A DNA stretch of 64,000 nt from Pseudomonas sp. PSKL.D1 (GCF_028898945.1 NZ_CP118607.1:3024001-3088000); one strand, 5' to 3'; counted from the stretch's first letter, positions 16,437-28,325 are shown. Numbers and translations are program-made. The notes: generated from the sequence alone by a model not told the origin.

Positions 16437-18097
16437 CACCAGCTCCTGAAGCGTGCGGGGGGGTTGTAGAGGCCGCCGGACCAGTCCACCAGGTCGGCGA
16501 TGCTGCGTGCGGCCAGCAGTTCGCGGCTGGCGTCGGTGCGGCGGATGCCGAGGTCTTCGGGCAAGGCCACCAGGCCTTGCTGGCGCAGGCGCAGGGTGTC
16601 TTTGGGGTTGTGGCGCAGGCCTATGGCCGTGACTCCGGCCACGGCGGCGATCATTTGCTGGCGTTCTTCCAGGCTGCGGGCCTTGTAGAGGTAGGCAATG
16701 CCCTCTTCGGTCAGCAGGTGGGTCACGTCGTCACCGTAGATCATCACCGGCGCCAGCGGCATGCCGGCTTTTTTCGCCACTTCCACCGCATCGAGGGTTT
16801 CCACGAAGGTGGGCTTGCCGCCCTCCTGGAAGGTTTCGACCATCTGCACCACCAGCTTGCGGCCGCGCTCAAGCAGGGTTTCGGGTACGGTCATGTCGAG
16901 CCAGGCCGGGGTGGCGTGGCGCCGCCCGCGCGGGTCGTGGCCCATGTTCGGGGCACCGCCAAAGCCTGCCAGGCGGCCACGGGTCACCGTCGAAGAATGG
17001 CCATCGCCATCCACCTGCAAGGTGGCCCCGATGAACAGGTCCACGGCGTATTGCCCGGCCAGCTGGCACATCATGCGGTTGGAGCGCAGCGAGCCGTCGC
17101 GGCCGGTGAAGAACACGTCCGGGCGCTGGGCGATGTAGTCTTCCATGCCCAGTTCGGTGCCAAAGCAATGCACGCTTTCGACCCAGCCGGTTTCGATGGC
17201 CGGGATCAGCGTCGGGTGCGGGTTGAGGGTCCAGTTGCGGCAGATCTTGCCTTTGAGGCCCAACGATTCGCCATAGGTGGGCAGAATCAGTTCGATGGCG
17301 GCGGTGTTGAAGCCGATGCCATGGTTCAGCGACTGTACGTTGTGTTTTTCATAGATGCCGCGGATGGCCATCATGGCCATCAACACGTGCACCGGCTTGA
17401 TGTGGCGCGGGTCGCGGGTGAAAAGCGGTTCGATGTAGAACGGCTTGTCGGCCACCACTACGAAGTCGACCCAGGAGGCGGGAATGTCCACCCGTGGCAG
17501 GTCGTCGGTGTGCTCCACCAACTGGTTGACCTGGGCGATCACCAAACCGTCACTGAACGCGGCGGGTTCTACCAGTGCCGGGGTGTCTTCAGTGCTGGGG
17601 CCTGTGTACAGGTTGCCCTCGCGGTCGGCCATGAACCCTGCGACCAGGGTCACGTTGGGGATCAGGTCCACCACCAGCCGGGAGTAGAGTTCGATGTAGG
17701 TGTGGATGGCGCCGACTTCCAGCAGCCCGTCTTCGAGCAACTGGCCGATGCGCAGGCTCTGCGGGCCGGCGAAGGAGAAGTCGAGCTTGCGGGCGATGCC
17801 GCGTTCGAACAGGTCCAGGTGCTCGGCACGGCTGACACTGGGCATGATCATGTGCAGGTCGTGCAGGCGCTGGGGGTCGGCTTTTGCCAGCGAACGGGAG
17901 AGAAAATCGGCCTGCTTCTGGTTGTTGCCCTCCAGCACCACCCGGTCACCCGGGGCAATCAGCAGTTCCAGCGCTTCAACGATGCGCTCGGTGGGCAGCA
18001 CCACGCCCTCGGCGAGGTGGCGGACGCGGTCGAGGCGGCGTTGTTTTTCGGCGCGCCGCCGCGACCATTGCGGCGGTGGATTCTGCGTTATGGTCAT
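16436..18097 (-). CDS. mdcA: Malonate decarboxylase alpha subunit (acetyl-ACP:malonate ACP transferase)
   Basis: The 553-aa protein is the alpha subunit that swaps acetate for malonate on the MdcC thiol, the first step of biotin-independent malonate decarboxylation. It has the CoA-transferase-like fold of MdcA/citrate-lyase alpha relatives and the characteristic segments [18 protein letters not shown] and [26 protein letters not shown] is chosen as start because GGAG precedes it by seven bases; the open frame runs 21 codons further without similarity. It is the first gene of the nine-gene operon, so the operon promoter should lie between 18098 and about 18210. Confidence 0.94.
   Translation of the reverse strand: MTITQNPPPQWSRRRAEKQRRLDRVRHLAEGVVLPTERIVEALELLIAPGDRVVLEGNNQKQADFLSRSLAKADPQRLHDLHMIMPSVSRAEHLDLFERGIARKLDFSFAGPQSLRIGQLLEDGLLEVGAIHTYIELYSRLVVDLIPNVTLVAGFMADREGNLYTGPSTEDTPALVEPAAFSDGLVIAQVNQLVEHTDDLPRVDIPASWVDFVVVADKPFYIEPLFTRDPRHIKPVHVLMAMMAIRGIYEKHNVQSLNHGIGFNTAAIELILPTYGESLGLKGKICRNWTLNPHPTLIPAIETGWVESVHCFGTELGMEDYIAQRPDVFFTGRDGSLRSNRMMCQLAGQYAVDLFIGATLQVDGDGHSSTVTRGRLAGFGGAPNMGHDPRGRRHATPAWLDMTVPETLLERGRKLVVQMVETFQEGGKPTFVETLDAVEVAKKAGMPLAPVMIYGDDVTHLLTEEGIAYLYKARSLEERQQMIAAVAGVTAIGLRHNPKDTLRLRQQGLVALPEDLGIRRTDASRELLAARSIADLVDWSGGLYNPPARFRSW
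16443..16447 (-). promoter_or_regulatory. Ribosome binding site of mdcB within the mdcA 3' end
   Basis: The minus strand reads AGGAG with a 6-nt spacer to the ATG at 16436. It lies inside the last mdcA codons and supports initiation before, not after, the REP element. Confidence 0.65.
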
Positions 18098-18154
18098 TGT
18101 GTGACTCCACGGGTTCGCTGTCGTGGAGGTACAGTAGGGGGATAGTTGTAGGGT

Positions 18155-18195
18155 GATCAATCAAGGTGGGGGGTTGATCGTTACGGTTACCGTAA
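18155..18195. promoter_or_regulatory. Candidate MdcR operator region upstream of mdcA
   Basis: Two dyads lie 58-98 nt upstream of the mdcA ATG. TTACGGT-T-ACCGTAA (18181-18195) is a perfect palindrome that contains a T-N11-A core, typical for LysR-type proteins. GATCAA (18155-18160) and TTGATC (18174-18179) form a second inverted repeat. Binding by MdcR is inferred. Confidence 0.5.
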
Positions 18196-18208
18196 TGGAC
18201 AGTGAAGG

Positions 18209-18265
18209 GCGGCGCGTTGCGCCGCATCGCGGCGGTCCGACGTCTCGGTAAATCCGCTCCTACAG
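18209..18265. repeat. REP element, compound-hairpin subclass (copy 3)
   Basis: A GCGGCGC/GCGCCGC hairpin (18209-18225) leads into the 42-nt core (18224-18265), which is identical to copy 1. It lies between the divergent mdcA and hydrolase genes, in the same orientation as the copy behind mdcA. Confidence 0.85.
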
Positions 18266-18385
18266 CGCAAAAACGCACGCCTCCCCTGCACTTTTGCCAA
18301 TTGTGCACGGCAAATTTGCATGACAGGATCCAGCCATCCCCCAAGGCTTCACTCGGAAAATCAATAACAAAGCAGGGAGAACGCG

Positions 18386-19456
18386 ATGACCGCGCATGCT
18401 CACACCTCGGCAACGGCGCACGTACTGGCCGAGGTCCGTAATCAGATTGGCCACCTCACCCTCAACCGCCCCGCCGGCCTCAATGCCCTGACCCTGGACA
18501 TGGTGCGCAGCCTGCGCCAGCAGTTCGACCGCTGGGCCGAAGACCCGCAGGTGCAGGCGGTGGTGCTGCGTGGTGAAGGCCCCAAGGGCTTCTGCGCCGG
18601 TGGTGACATCCGCTCGCTGCACGACAGCTACAAGGCCGGTGACACCCTGTATGAAGACTTTTTCGTCGAAGAATACGCGCTGGACCTGTGCATCCACCGC
18701 TACCGCAAGCCAGTGCTGGTGTTGATGGACGGTTTCACCCTCGGCGGCGGCATGGGCCTGGCCCAAGGCTGCGACCTGCGGGTGGTCACCGAACGCAGCC
18801 GCCTGGGCATGCCGGAAGTCGCCATCGGCTACTTCCCGGACGTGGGCGGCAGCTATTTCCTGTCACGCATCCCCGGCGAACTGGGCACCTACCTGGGCGT
18901 CAGCGGTGTACAGATCCAGGCCGCCGACGCGCTGTACTGCGGGCTGGCCGACTGGTACCTGCCCAGCGACAGCATTGCCGTGCTCGATCAGGGCCTGGAC
19001 CAGATCCGCTTTGGCGAATACCCGCTCAAGGACTTGCAGAACCTGCTGGCCAAACTCGGCACCCAGACCCTGGACGACGCCCCGCTGGAACGCCTGCGCC
19101 CGGTCATCGACCACTTCTTTGCCCTGCCCGGCCCGGCGGCCATCATCGAACAATTGCGTGCCGTCAGCCTCGGCGACAGCCATCAATGGGCGCTGGCCAC
19201 CGCCGACCAGCTGGAAAGCCGCTCGCCCCTGGCCATGGCAGTTACGCAGGAAATGCTGCGCCGGGGCCGCCACCTGGCCCTGGAGGACTGCTTCGCCATG
19301 GAGCTGCACATTGACCGCCAGTGGTTCCAGTACGGCGACATCATCGAAGGCGTGCGCGCCCTGATCATCGACAAGGACAAGCAGCCTCGCTGGAACCCGC
19401 CAACCCTGAGCGGGCTGGCACGCGAGCGGGTGGACCAATTCTTCGAAGGCCTGTGA
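18386..19456 (+). CDS. 3-hydroxyisobutyryl-CoA hydrolase (crotonase family)
   Basis: This 356-aa crotonase-fold protein is longer than true enoyl-CoA hydratases (about 260 aa) and has the 3-hydroxyisobutyryl-CoA hydrolase pattern. [20 protein letters not shown] places the catalytic glutamate at 144 and aspartate at 152, with the same spacing as Glu169/Asp177 of the human enzyme. The oxyanion region is FCAGGDI (69-75) with LGGGMG (119-124). It frees 3-hydroxyisobutyrate from its CoA ester in valine breakdown. It forms a two-gene unit with the acyl-CoA dehydrogenase 16 nt downstream, and AGGGAG precedes the ATG. General annotation pipelines often call this an enoyl-CoA hydratase. Confidence 0.88.
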   Translation: MTAHAHTSATAHVLAEVRNQIGHLTLNRPAGLNALTLDMVRSLRQQFDRWAEDPQVQAVVLRGEGPKGFCAGGDIRSLHDSYKAGDTLYEDFFVEEYALDLCIHRYRKPVLVLMDGFTLGGGMGLAQGCDLRVVTERSRLGMPEVAIGYFPDVGGSYFLSRIPGELGTYLGVSGVQIQAADALYCGLADWYLPSDSIAVLDQGLDQIRFGEYPLKDLQNLLAKLGTQTLDDAPLERLRPVIDHFFALPGPAAIIEQLRAVSLGDSHQWALATADQLESRSPLAMAVTQEMLRRGRHLALEDCFAMELHIDRQWFQYGDIIEGVRALIIDKDKQPRWNPPTLSGLARERVDQFFEGL

Positions 19457-19472
19457 GCCCGGGAGTACACAG

Positions 19473-20624
19473 ATGCAAGACCTGGAACTGAGCGAAGAGC
19501 AGATCATGATCCGCGACATGGCCCGGGACTTTGCCCGGGGCGAGATCGCGCCCCAGGCCCAGGCATGGGAAAAGGCCGGCTGGATCGACGATGCCGTGGT
19601 GCGCAAGATGGGCGAGCTGGGGTTGCTGGGCATGGTCGTGCCCGAGGACTTCGGCGGCAGCTACACCGACTACGTGGCCTACGCCCTGGCCGTAGAAGAA
19701 ATCGCCGCCGGCTGCGGTGCCACCGGGGCGATGATGAGCATCCACAACTCGGTGGGCTGCGGCCCCTTGCTGGCCTATGGCACGCCCGAGCAGCAGCAAC
19801 ACTGGTTGCCGCGCCTGGCCAGCGGCGAGGTGATCGGCTGTTTCTGCCTGACCGAGCCACAAGCCGGCTCCGAAGCGCACAACCTGCGCACCCGTGCCGA
19901 ACTCATTGGCGGCGAATGGGTGATCAACGGGGCCAAGCAGTTTGTCAGCAATGCCCGGCGTGCCGGCCTTGCCATCGTGTTTGCCGTTACCGACCCCGAG
20001 CTGGGCAAGAAAGGCCTGTCGGCATTCCTGGTGCCCACCGACAACCCTGGCTTCAATGTGGACCGTAGCGAGCACAAGATGGGCATCCGCGCCTCCGACA
20101 CCTGCGCGGTCACCTTCGACAACTGCCGCATCCCGGCCGCCAACCTGCTGGGCGAGCGTGGCAAGGGCCTGGCGATTGCCCTGGCCAACCTCGAAGGCGG
20201 GCGCATCGGCATCGCCGCCCAGGCACTGGGCATTGCACGCGCCGCGTTCGAGGCCGCGCTGGCCTACTCGCGGGACCGGGTGCAGTTCGGCAAGCCGATC
20301 AATGAGCACCAGAGCATCGCCAACCTGCTGGCCGACATGCAGGTGCAAACCAACGCCGCACGCTTGCTGATCCTGCATGCCGCGCGTTTACGCAGCGCAG
20401 GCAAGCCCTGCCTGTCGGAGGCTTCACAGGCCAAACTGTTTGCGTCGGAAATGGCTGAGCGGGTGTGCTCGATGGCGATACAGGTGCATGGGGGCTACGG
20501 GTACCTGGAAGATTACCCGGTGGAACGCTATTACAGGGATGCGCGCATCACGCAGATTTACGAAGGCTCGAGCGAGATCCAGCGCATGCTGATTGCCCGG
20601 GAGCTGAAGCACTACACACTGTAG
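19473..20624 (+). CDS. Acyl-CoA dehydrogenase, probably isobutyryl-CoA type
   Basis: The 383-aa FAD enzyme has the usual acyl-CoA dehydrogenase layout: an N-terminal helical domain, a middle beta domain ([13 protein letters not shown] near 130) and a C-terminal helical domain ([17 protein letters not shown]). The catalytic base is Glu364 in [10 protein letters not shown], the position used by short and branched-chain members. Pairing with 3-hydroxyisobutyryl-CoA hydrolase points to isobutyryl-CoA as substrate in valine catabolism. The missing enoyl-CoA hydratase and later steps would be encoded elsewhere. Confidence 0.88.
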   Translation: MQDLELSEEQIMIRDMARDFARGEIAPQAQAWEKAGWIDDAVVRKMGELGLLGMVVPEDFGGSYTDYVAYALAVEEIAAGCGATGAMMSIHNSVGCGPLLAYGTPEQQQHWLPRLASGEVIGCFCLTEPQAGSEAHNLRTRAELIGGEWVINGAKQFVSNARRAGLAIVFAVTDPELGKKGLSAFLVPTDNPGFNVDRSEHKMGIRASDTCAVTFDNCRIPAANLLGERGKGLAIALANLEGGRIGIAAQALGIARAAFEAALAYSRDRVQFGKPINEHQSIANLLADMQVQTNAARLLILHAARLRSAGKPCLSEASQAKLFASEMAERVCSMAIQVHGGYGYLEDYPVERYYRDARITQIYEGSSEIQRMLIARELKHYTL

Positions 20625-20630
20625 AACCGG

Positions 20631-20665
20631 GGCCGTGCAGCCCTTTGAACAACGGCTGCACGGCC
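20631..20665. terminator. Bidirectional hairpin terminator
   Basis: A perfect 12-bp stem, GGCCGTGCAGCC (20631-20642) and GGCTGCACGGCC (20654-20665), has an 11-nt loop. It sits between the acyl-CoA dehydrogenase stop and the convergent cysS stop. No T-run follows, so strength is uncertain. Confidence 0.6.
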
Positions 20666-20674
20666 TCGCGGTGA

Positions 20675-22057
20675 TCAGTCAGCCAGGCGCCAGGTCGTCG
20701 CGCCCTTGCTGTCTTCCAGCACCACGCCCATGGCGGTCAGCTGGTCGCGGATGCGGTCGGACTCGGCCCAGTTCTTGTCGGCACGGGCCTGCAAGCGCGC
20801 CTGGATCAGTGCTTCCACTTCAGCTGCGTCAACCTTGCCTTCGGCACCGGCACGCAGGAAGTCATCGGCGTCCAGCTGCAACACGCCCAGCACATCACCC
20901 AGTTCGCGCAGGCGGCCAGCCAGGCCGGCGGCGGCGTCAACGTCGCTGTCGCGCAGGCGGTTGATTTCGCGCACCAGGTCGAACAGCACGGCGCAGGCCT
21001 CGGGCGTACCGAAGTCATCGTTCATCGCCACGCTGAAGCGTTCGACGAACGCCTCGCCACCCTGGGCGGCAACACGCGGCAGGCCGCGCAGGGCGTGGTA
21101 GAAGCGCTCCAGCGCGCCTTTGGCGTCGCGCAGGCTGTCTTCGGAGTAGTTGATGGCGCTGCGGTAGTGGCTGCCCACCAGCAGGTAACGCACCACCTCC
21201 GGGTGATACTTCTCGAGCACGTCGCGGATGGTGAAGAAGTTGTTCAACGACTTGGACATCTTCTCGCCATTGATGCGGATCATGCCGCAGTGCATCCAGG
21301 CATTGGCGTACTGCTTGCCGGTGGCGGCCTCGCTCTGGGCGATCTCGTTCTCGTGGTGCGGGAACTCCAGGTCGCTGCCACCGCCGTGGATGTCGAAGCT
21401 CTCGCCCAGGCAGCAGGTGGACATCACCGAGCACTCGATGTGCCAGCCCGGGCGGCCCGGGCCCCACGGCGAATCCCAGTAAGGTTCGCCCGGTTTGACA
21501 CCCTTCCACAGCACGAAGTCGAGCGGGTCCTGCTTGGCTTCGTCGACTTCGATGCGGGCACCGATGCGCAGGTCTTCGATCTTCTTGCGCGACAGCTTGC
21601 CGTAGCCGACGAACTTGCCAACGCGGTAGTACACGTCACCGTTGCCCGGCGCGTAGGCATAGCCCTTGTCGATCAAGGTCTGGATCATGGCGTGCATGCC
21701 GGCGATGTGGTCGGTGGCACGCGGCTCCAGGTCCGGCTTGAGGATGTTCAGGCGGCGCTCGTCCTCGTGCATCGCGTCGATCATACGCGCGGTCAGGGCG
21801 TCGAACGACTCGCCGTTCTCGTTGGCCCGGTTGATGATCTTGTCGTCGATGTCGGTGATGTTGCGCACGTAAGTCAGGTCGTAGCCGCTTTTACGCAGCC
21901 AGCGCGTCACCAGGTCGAAGGCCACCATGCTGCGGCCGTGGCCAAGGTGGCAGTAGTCGTACACGGTCATGCCGCACACGTACATGCGCACCTTGTTGCC
22001 ATCGAGCGGCTTGAAGGCTTCTTTGGTTTTGCTCAGCGTGTTGTATATGGTAAGCAC
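20675..22057 (-). CDS. cysS: Cysteinyl-tRNA synthetase
   Basis: The 460-aa class Ia synthetase charges tRNA-Cys. The HIGH motif appears as HLGH (37-40) and the KMSKS motif at 266-270. Zinc ligands fit Cys28, Cys209, His234 and Glu238 (EFPHHENE). Length equals that of the E. coli enzyme (461 aa). The start is a GTG ([10 protein letters not shown]), with AAGGAA five bases upstream that overlaps the glnS stop codon. Translation after glnS is therefore likely coupled, and the two synthetase genes form an operon. Confidence 0.97.
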   Translation of the reverse strand: MLTIYNTLSKTKEAFKPLDGNKVRMYVCGMTVYDYCHLGHGRSMVAFDLVTRWLRKSGYDLTYVRNITDIDDKIINRANENGESFDALTARMIDAMHEDERRLNILKPDLEPRATDHIAGMHAMIQTLIDKGYAYAPGNGDVYYRVGKFVGYGKLSRKKIEDLRIGARIEVDEAKQDPLDFVLWKGVKPGEPYWDSPWGPGRPGWHIECSVMSTCCLGESFDIHGGGSDLEFPHHENEIAQSEAATGKQYANAWMHCGMIRINGEKMSKSLNNFFTIRDVLEKYHPEVVRYLLVGSHYRSAINYSEDSLRDAKGALERFYHALRGLPRVAAQGGEAFVERFSVAMNDDFGTPEACAVLFDLVREINRLRDSDVDAAAGLAGRLRELGDVLGVLQLDADDFLRAGAEGKVDAAEVEALIQARLQARADKNWAESDRIRDQLTAMGVVLEDSKGATTWRLAD

Positions 22058-22066
22058 GGCGGTTCC

Positions 22067-23770
<1,704 letters not shown>

Positions 23771-24005
23771 AGGATCCTTGAATGCACGTGTCCGGCCTGG
23801 GTAGGCCGATTGAATCAAAGGGCCTATCATAGCCGAAGCAGTCAAGCTGCTGACAGCCGAACACCGACAAACTGGCGCGATTTATCGCGTTGCGTGCAAA
23901 ATGGCCGCTGCGCGCCATGTGTCGCGGTGGCCCGATGCTGCGTCAGGTAACCACCAGCGCCCTGCGCACCCTATTCCCGTATGCCTTGAAAGAGCGAATT
24001 TCAGC

Positions 24006-24506
24006 ATGTCCAAAGTCAAACTGACCACCAACCACGGCGACATCGTCCTGCAGCTGAATGCAGAAAAAGCGCCGCTGACCACCGAAAACTTCGTTCAGTA
24101 CGTCAAGGACGGCCACTACAACGGCACCGTGTTCCACCGTGTGATCAAAGGTTTCATGATCCAGGGCGGCGGTTTCGAAGCCAGCATGAGCCAGAAGAAA
24201 ACCCGCGCCAGCATCCAGAACGAAGCCGACAACGGCCTGAAGAACACCAAGTACAGCATCGCCATGGCCCGCACCATGGAGCCGCACTCGGCTTCGGCCC
24301 AGTTCTTCATCAACGCTTCCGACAACGACTTCCTCAACCACAGCGGCAAGAACGTGCAGGGCTGGGGCTACGCGGTGTTTGGTGAAGTGACCGAAGGCCG
24401 TGAAGTGGTCGATGCCATCGAGAAGGTCGCCACCGGTTCCAAGGCTGGCCACCAGGACGTACCTAAAGACGACGTGATCATCGAGAAAGCCGAGATCATT
24501 GAGTGA
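24006..24506 (+). CDS. ppiB: Cytoplasmic peptidyl-prolyl cis-trans isomerase B (cyclophilin)
   Basis: This 166-aa cyclophilin speeds proline isomerisation during folding. The active-site segment [20 protein letters not shown] holds the catalytic Arg and the following hydrophobic pocket, and SAQFFIN is also conserved. There is no signal peptide, so it is the cytosolic form (E. coli PpiB has 164 aa). Its stop overlaps the GTG start of lpxH, giving tight coupling. MSKVKLTT is the start; the upstream extension has no similarity. Confidence 0.95.
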   Translation: MSKVKLTTNHGDIVLQLNAEKAPLTTENFVQYVKDGHYNGTVFHRVIKGFMIQGGGFEASMSQKKTRASIQNEADNGLKNTKYSIAMARTMEPHSASAQFFINASDNDFLNHSGKNVQGWGYAVFGEVTEGREVVDAIEKVATGSKAGHQDVPKDDVIIEKAEIIE

Positions 24507-25225
24507 TTCTGCTGATCTCTGATCTGCACCTGCAAGAAGAACGCCCGGACATTACCCGGGCGTTTCTTGATCTGCTCGACGGCCGCGCCCGCCACGCCAA
24601 GGCGCTGTACATACTGGGCGACTTCTTTGAAGCCTGGGTGGGCGACGATGCCATGACGCCGTACCAGCAGTCGATCTGCCAGGCCCTGCGCCAGTTGAGC
24701 GACAGTGGCACGGCGGTGTACCTGATGCACGGCAACCGTGACTTCATGATCGGCCAGGATTTCTGCAAGGCAGCCGGCTGCACGTTGCTGGCCGACCCAA
24801 GCGTGATCACCCTGGGCGGTGAACAGGTGCTGCTGATGCATGGCGATACGCTGTGCACCCGCGATGTCGGCTACATGAAGATGCGCCGTTACCTGCGCAA
24901 CCCGCTCACCTTGTGGGTATTGCGGCATTTGCCGCTGGGCACGCGGCTGAAACTGGCGCGCAAGCTGCGCAATGAAAGCCGCACACAGGTACGCATGAAG
25001 GCTACCGAAATCGTTGACGTTACCCCGGAAGAAGTGCCGAAGGTAATGGCAGCGCATGGGGTGCGTACGCTGGTGCATGGCCACACCCACCGGCCGGCGA
25101 TTCACAAGCTGGTGGTGGATGGCGAGCCGGCACGGCGGATTGTGCTGGGGGATTGGGACCGGCGCGGCTGGACCTTGCAGGTGGATGGGCAAGGGTTTGT
25201 GCTGGAGCCGTTCGAGTTTTCCTGA
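24503..25225 (+). CDS. lpxH: UDP-2,3-diacylglucosamine diphosphatase
   Basis: This 240-aa calcineurin-like phosphoesterase of lipid A synthesis hydrolyses UDP-2,3-diacylglucosamine to lipid X at the membrane face. All metal ligands are present with a one-residue offset from E. coli LpxH: Asp7, His9, Asp40, Asn78, His113, His194 and His196 (SDLHL, GDFF, GNRD, HGD, GHTH). The start is a GTG overlapping the ppiB stop (GTGA). Confidence 0.96.
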   Translation: MILLISDLHLQEERPDITRAFLDLLDGRARHAKALYILGDFFEAWVGDDAMTPYQQSICQALRQLSDSGTAVYLMHGNRDFMIGQDFCKAAGCTLLADPSVITLGGEQVLLMHGDTLCTRDVGYMKMRRYLRNPLTLWVLRHLPLGTRLKLARKLRNESRTQVRMKATEIVDVTPEEVPKVMAAHGVRTLVHGHTHRPAIHKLVVDGEPARRIVLGDWDRRGWTLQVDGQGFVLEPFEFS

Positions 25226-25243
25226 CGCAAAGGTTGTGGCTGT

Positions 25244-25396
25244 ACCGGCCTCTTCGCGGCTAAAGCCGCTCCAACAGGGGCAGTGCTTACCTCAAGGCAA
25301 GCGCAATCCCTGTGGGAGCGGCATTAGCCGCGAAGCAAGCAACGCGGTGGCTGGCACCGGCTTCGCCGGTGTTCGCGGCTGAAGCCGCTCCCACAC
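25244..25396. repeat. Cluster of three REP elements
   Basis: Units at 25244-25280, 25306-25336 (inverted) and 25353-25396 share the CGCGGCT(A/G)AAGCCGCTCC core. The third is preceded by the hairpin CACCGGCTTCGCCGGTG. They fill the gap between lpxH and the MFS gene. Orientation alternates and spacers are irregular, so it is not a CRISPR array. Confidence 0.85.
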
Positions 25397-25452
25397 CCGG
25401 CAACCGCATCCCCTGCTATCATCGCTGTACCTTACGCAGTACAGTCGGCCGC

Positions 25453-27101
25453 ATGGACAAATACGCCCCCCGCCAGTGGCTACCCCACGAAAAGCCCAGC
25501 CTGCCCGGCTCCCCCTCCACACCCCTGCACAGCCCGGCCAAACGCCTGGCCTATGGCGTGGTCGGGCTGTTGGTGGCCATCACTGGCGGCCTGGGCAACG
25601 CGCTGGTCACCGCCAACCTGGTGTTCCTGCAGGGCGCGCTGGGGGCGACCACGGCGGAAATGGCCTGGCTGCCAGCGGCCTACGTGATGACCAACGTCTC
25701 GATCAACCTGCTGCTGGTGAAGTTTCGCCAGCAGTACGGCCTGCGCGCGTTCACCGAAGTGTTCCTCGTGCTCTATGCGCTGGTCACCTTCGCCCACCTG
25801 TTCGTCAACGACCTGAACTCGGCCATCGCCGTGCGCGCGGCCCATGGCATGGTCGGCGCGGCGCTCAGCTCCCTGGGCCTTTATTACATGATCCAGGCCT
25901 TCCCGGCGCAGTGGCGGCTCAAGGCCATGGTGTTGGGCCTGGGCGCCTCGCAACTGGCCCTGCCACTGGCGCGCATCTTTTCCGAAGACCTGCTGCAGAT
26001 CGCCGAATGGCGCGGCCTGTACCTGTTCGAGTTGGGCCTGGCATTGGCGGCGCTGGGCTGTGTGCTGATGCTCAAGTTGCCGCCGGGTGACCGCTTCAAA
26101 GTGTTCGAGCCACTGGACTTTCTCACCTTTACTCTGATGGCCAGCGGCACTGCCCTGCTCTGCGCCGTGCTGTCGCTGGGGCGCATCGACTGGTGGCTGG
26201 ACGCACCCTGGATCGGGGTGGCGCTGGCCGCCTCCATTGCCCTTGTTTTCAGCGGCCTGGCCATTGAGCACAACCGTCAGAACCCGCTGCTGATGACCCG
26301 CTGGCTGGGCAGCGCGGCGATCATCCGGCTGGGCTTGTGCGTGATTCTCATCCGCATGGTCACCTCCGAGCAGTCCACCGGCGCGGTGGGTTTCATGCAA
26401 GTGCTGAACATGGGCAGCGAACAGCTGCGCACCCTGTACGCGATCATGCTGCTGGGTGCAGTGGCAGGCCTGGCCACCAGCGCGCTGACCATCAACCCCA
26501 ACCACCTGGTAATTCCGCTGTTTGTTTCGTTGCTGGCCATGGCCACCGGGGCGTTCATGGACAGTAGCTCCAGCAACCTCACCCGTCCGGCACAGATGTA
26601 CCTGAGCCAGTTCCTGCTGGCCTTCGGCAGCACGTTCTTTCTGGGCCCGTCCATGGCGCTGGGCATCGCCATGTGCGCGCCAACCCGCGCAACCTGGTGA
26701 GCTTCTCGGTGCTGTTCGGCATCTGCAACAACCTTGGCGGGCTGATCGGCGCCGCGCTGCTGGGCACGTTCCAGACCTGGCGCGAGAAATACCATTCCAG
26801 CCATCTGATGGACCGCCTCAGCTACCTGGAACCCTTGGTAAACGCACGGGTACAGAGCGGCGGCGCCGGTTACGGCGGCCTGCTGGCCGACCCGGCACTG
26901 CGCAGCGAGGCCGGCATGCGCCTGCTGGCCAACGCTGCCACCCGCGAGGCCAATGTGATGGCCTACAACGATGTGTTCATGCTGATCGGCAGCATTGCCG
27001 TGCTGACCATGGTCTGGATCACCCTGCGCGGCTCCTGGCTTTGGTACAGCGCGCGTCAGCCGGCCGACTCCGATTCTTCCCGTGGTACTGCCAGACAATG
27101 A
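25453..27101 (+). pseudogene. DHA2/EmrB-like MFS exporter interrupted by a one-base frameshift
   Basis: Two overlapping frames make one exporter. The first (25453-26700) codes about 406 family-like residues up to GIAM, then ends in an unrelated tail (CAPTRATW). The second frame resumes at once with ANPRNLVSFSVLFGICNNLGG and runs to 27101, the expected last helices. Restoring one G after ATG at about 26673 would read GIAMVRANPRNLVSFS and give a protein near 548 aa. No slippery heptamer is present, so programmed shifting is unlikely. The far frame ends in an ATGA overlap with the HlyD gene, showing the original operon design. It may be a recent mutation or a sequencing error. The family pumps drugs or organic compounds with an HlyD partner. 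Confidence 0.85.
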
Positions 27102-28231
27102 CCGAAGAAACCCGCACAACCACCACCACCGCCCTCGCCGAAACCCCGGAAGGCGTCACACCGCCCAGCGAACCGACCAGCCCGGTGCGCTCGCGGCGTG
27201 TGCGTATCCTGTCCGCCATCAGTTTTGCCAGCGTGGCGCTGGCCGGCATTTTGCTGGTGCTGTATGCCTGGCGCCTGCCGCCGTTCAGCAGCGCCATCGA
27301 GAGCACCGAGAACGCGCTGGTGCGTGGCCAGGTCACCATCATCGGCCCACAGCTGAGCGGCTACATCGTCGATGTGCCCGTGCACGATTTCCAGTTCGTG
27401 AAAGCCGGCGACCTGCTGGTGCAGCTGGACGACCGCATTTACAAGCAGCGCCTCGCCCAAGCCATCGCCCAATTGCAACAGCAGCAGGCGGCGCTGGCCA
27501 ACAACCAACAGCAACGCAACAGTGCCGATGCCACCATCGCCCAGCGCCAGGCGGCCATCGGCGACGCCCAGGCACAGGCCGACAAGGCCCGCGCCGACCA
27601 CGGCCGCAACCAGGCACTGGTCAACGACGGCTCGGTGTCGCGCCGCGACCTGGACCTGAGCCGCGCCAGCCAGGCAGCCGCTGTTGCCAGCCTGGCCCAG
27701 GCCAAGGCTGCGCTGGCCATTGCCCGGCAAGACCGCGAAACCGTCATCGTCAACCGCGCCGCGCTGGAAGCGGCCGTGGAAAACGCCAAGGCAGCGGTCG
27801 AGCTGGCCCGCATCGACCTGGACAACACCCGCGTCACCGCGCCGCGTGATGGCCAGCTGGGGCAAATCAGCACCCGCCTGGGGGCTTACGTGAATTCGGG
27901 TGCGCAACTGATGGCGCTGGTGCCCGACACGCTGTGGGTGATCGCCAACCTGAAGGAAACACAGATGGCCAACGTGCGCATCGGCCAGCCAGCGACGTTT
28001 ACCGTCGATGCGCTGAACCACCTGAAACTGCACGGCCATGTGCAGCAGATTTCACCGGCCACCGGCTCCGAATTCGCCTTGCTGCAGGCCGACAATGCCA
28101 CGGGCAACTTCGTCAAGATCGCCCAGCGCATACCGGTGCGCATCACCGTCGACCCCGACCAACCCGAGGCCAAACGCTTGCGCCCAGGCATGTCGGTGGT
28201 GGTGAGCATTGACACTCGCGCCACGCAGTGA
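27098..28231 (+). CDS. HlyD/EmrA-family membrane fusion protein
   Basis: This 377-aa periplasmic adaptor has one N-terminal membrane anchor (about 38-58), a biotinyl-lipoyl-like segment (GYIVDVPVHDFQFVKAGDLLVQLDD), a long Gln/Ala-rich coiled-coil hairpin (about 115-230) and the beta-barrel domain (DNTRVTAPRDGQLGQIS onward). It would link the MFS pump encoded just upstream to an outer-membrane channel. The ATG overlaps the pump stop codon (ATGA). If the pump frameshift is real, this adaptor may have lost its partner. Confidence 0.9.
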   Translation: MTEETRTTTTTALAETPEGVTPPSEPTSPVRSRRVRILSAISFASVALAGILLVLYAWRLPPFSSAIESTENALVRGQVTIIGPQLSGYIVDVPVHDFQFVKAGDLLVQLDDRIYKQRLAQAIAQLQQQQAALANNQQQRNSADATIAQRQAAIGDAQAQADKARADHGRNQALVNDGSVSRRDLDLSRASQAAAVASLAQAKAALAIARQDRETVIVNRAALEAAVENAKAAVELARIDLDNTRVTAPRDGQLGQISTRLGAYVNSGAQLMALVPDTLWVIANLKETQMANVRIGQPATFTVDALNHLKLHGHVQQISPATGSEFALLQADNATGNFVKIAQRIPVRITVDPDQPEAKRLRPGMSVVVSIDTRATQ

Positions 28232-28297
28232 AGCGCATTCCACAAAGTGAGAACCCTGTCGAGATGCCGCCTTGCCATGATTGCGCCGCTCTAGCCC

Positions 28298-28325
28298 GTG
28301 GGTTCTAATTCCGACCCACCGGTTT
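28298..28325 (+). terminator. Possible terminator after the HlyD gene
   Basis: GTGGGT (28298-28303) and ACCCAC (28314-28319) form a 6-bp stem followed by CGGTTTT. The T-run is short. Confidence 0.35.

Noticed and set aside
25244..25396. Three-copy repeat cluster as a CRISPR array
   Set aside because: Copies alternate in orientation, vary in sequence and have irregular spacers. They match REP elements, and no cas gene is present.
26665..26680. Programmed -1 frameshift in the MFS gene
   Set aside because: No X-XXY-YYZ slippery heptamer or downstream structure is seen at the junction. A lost base explains it better.
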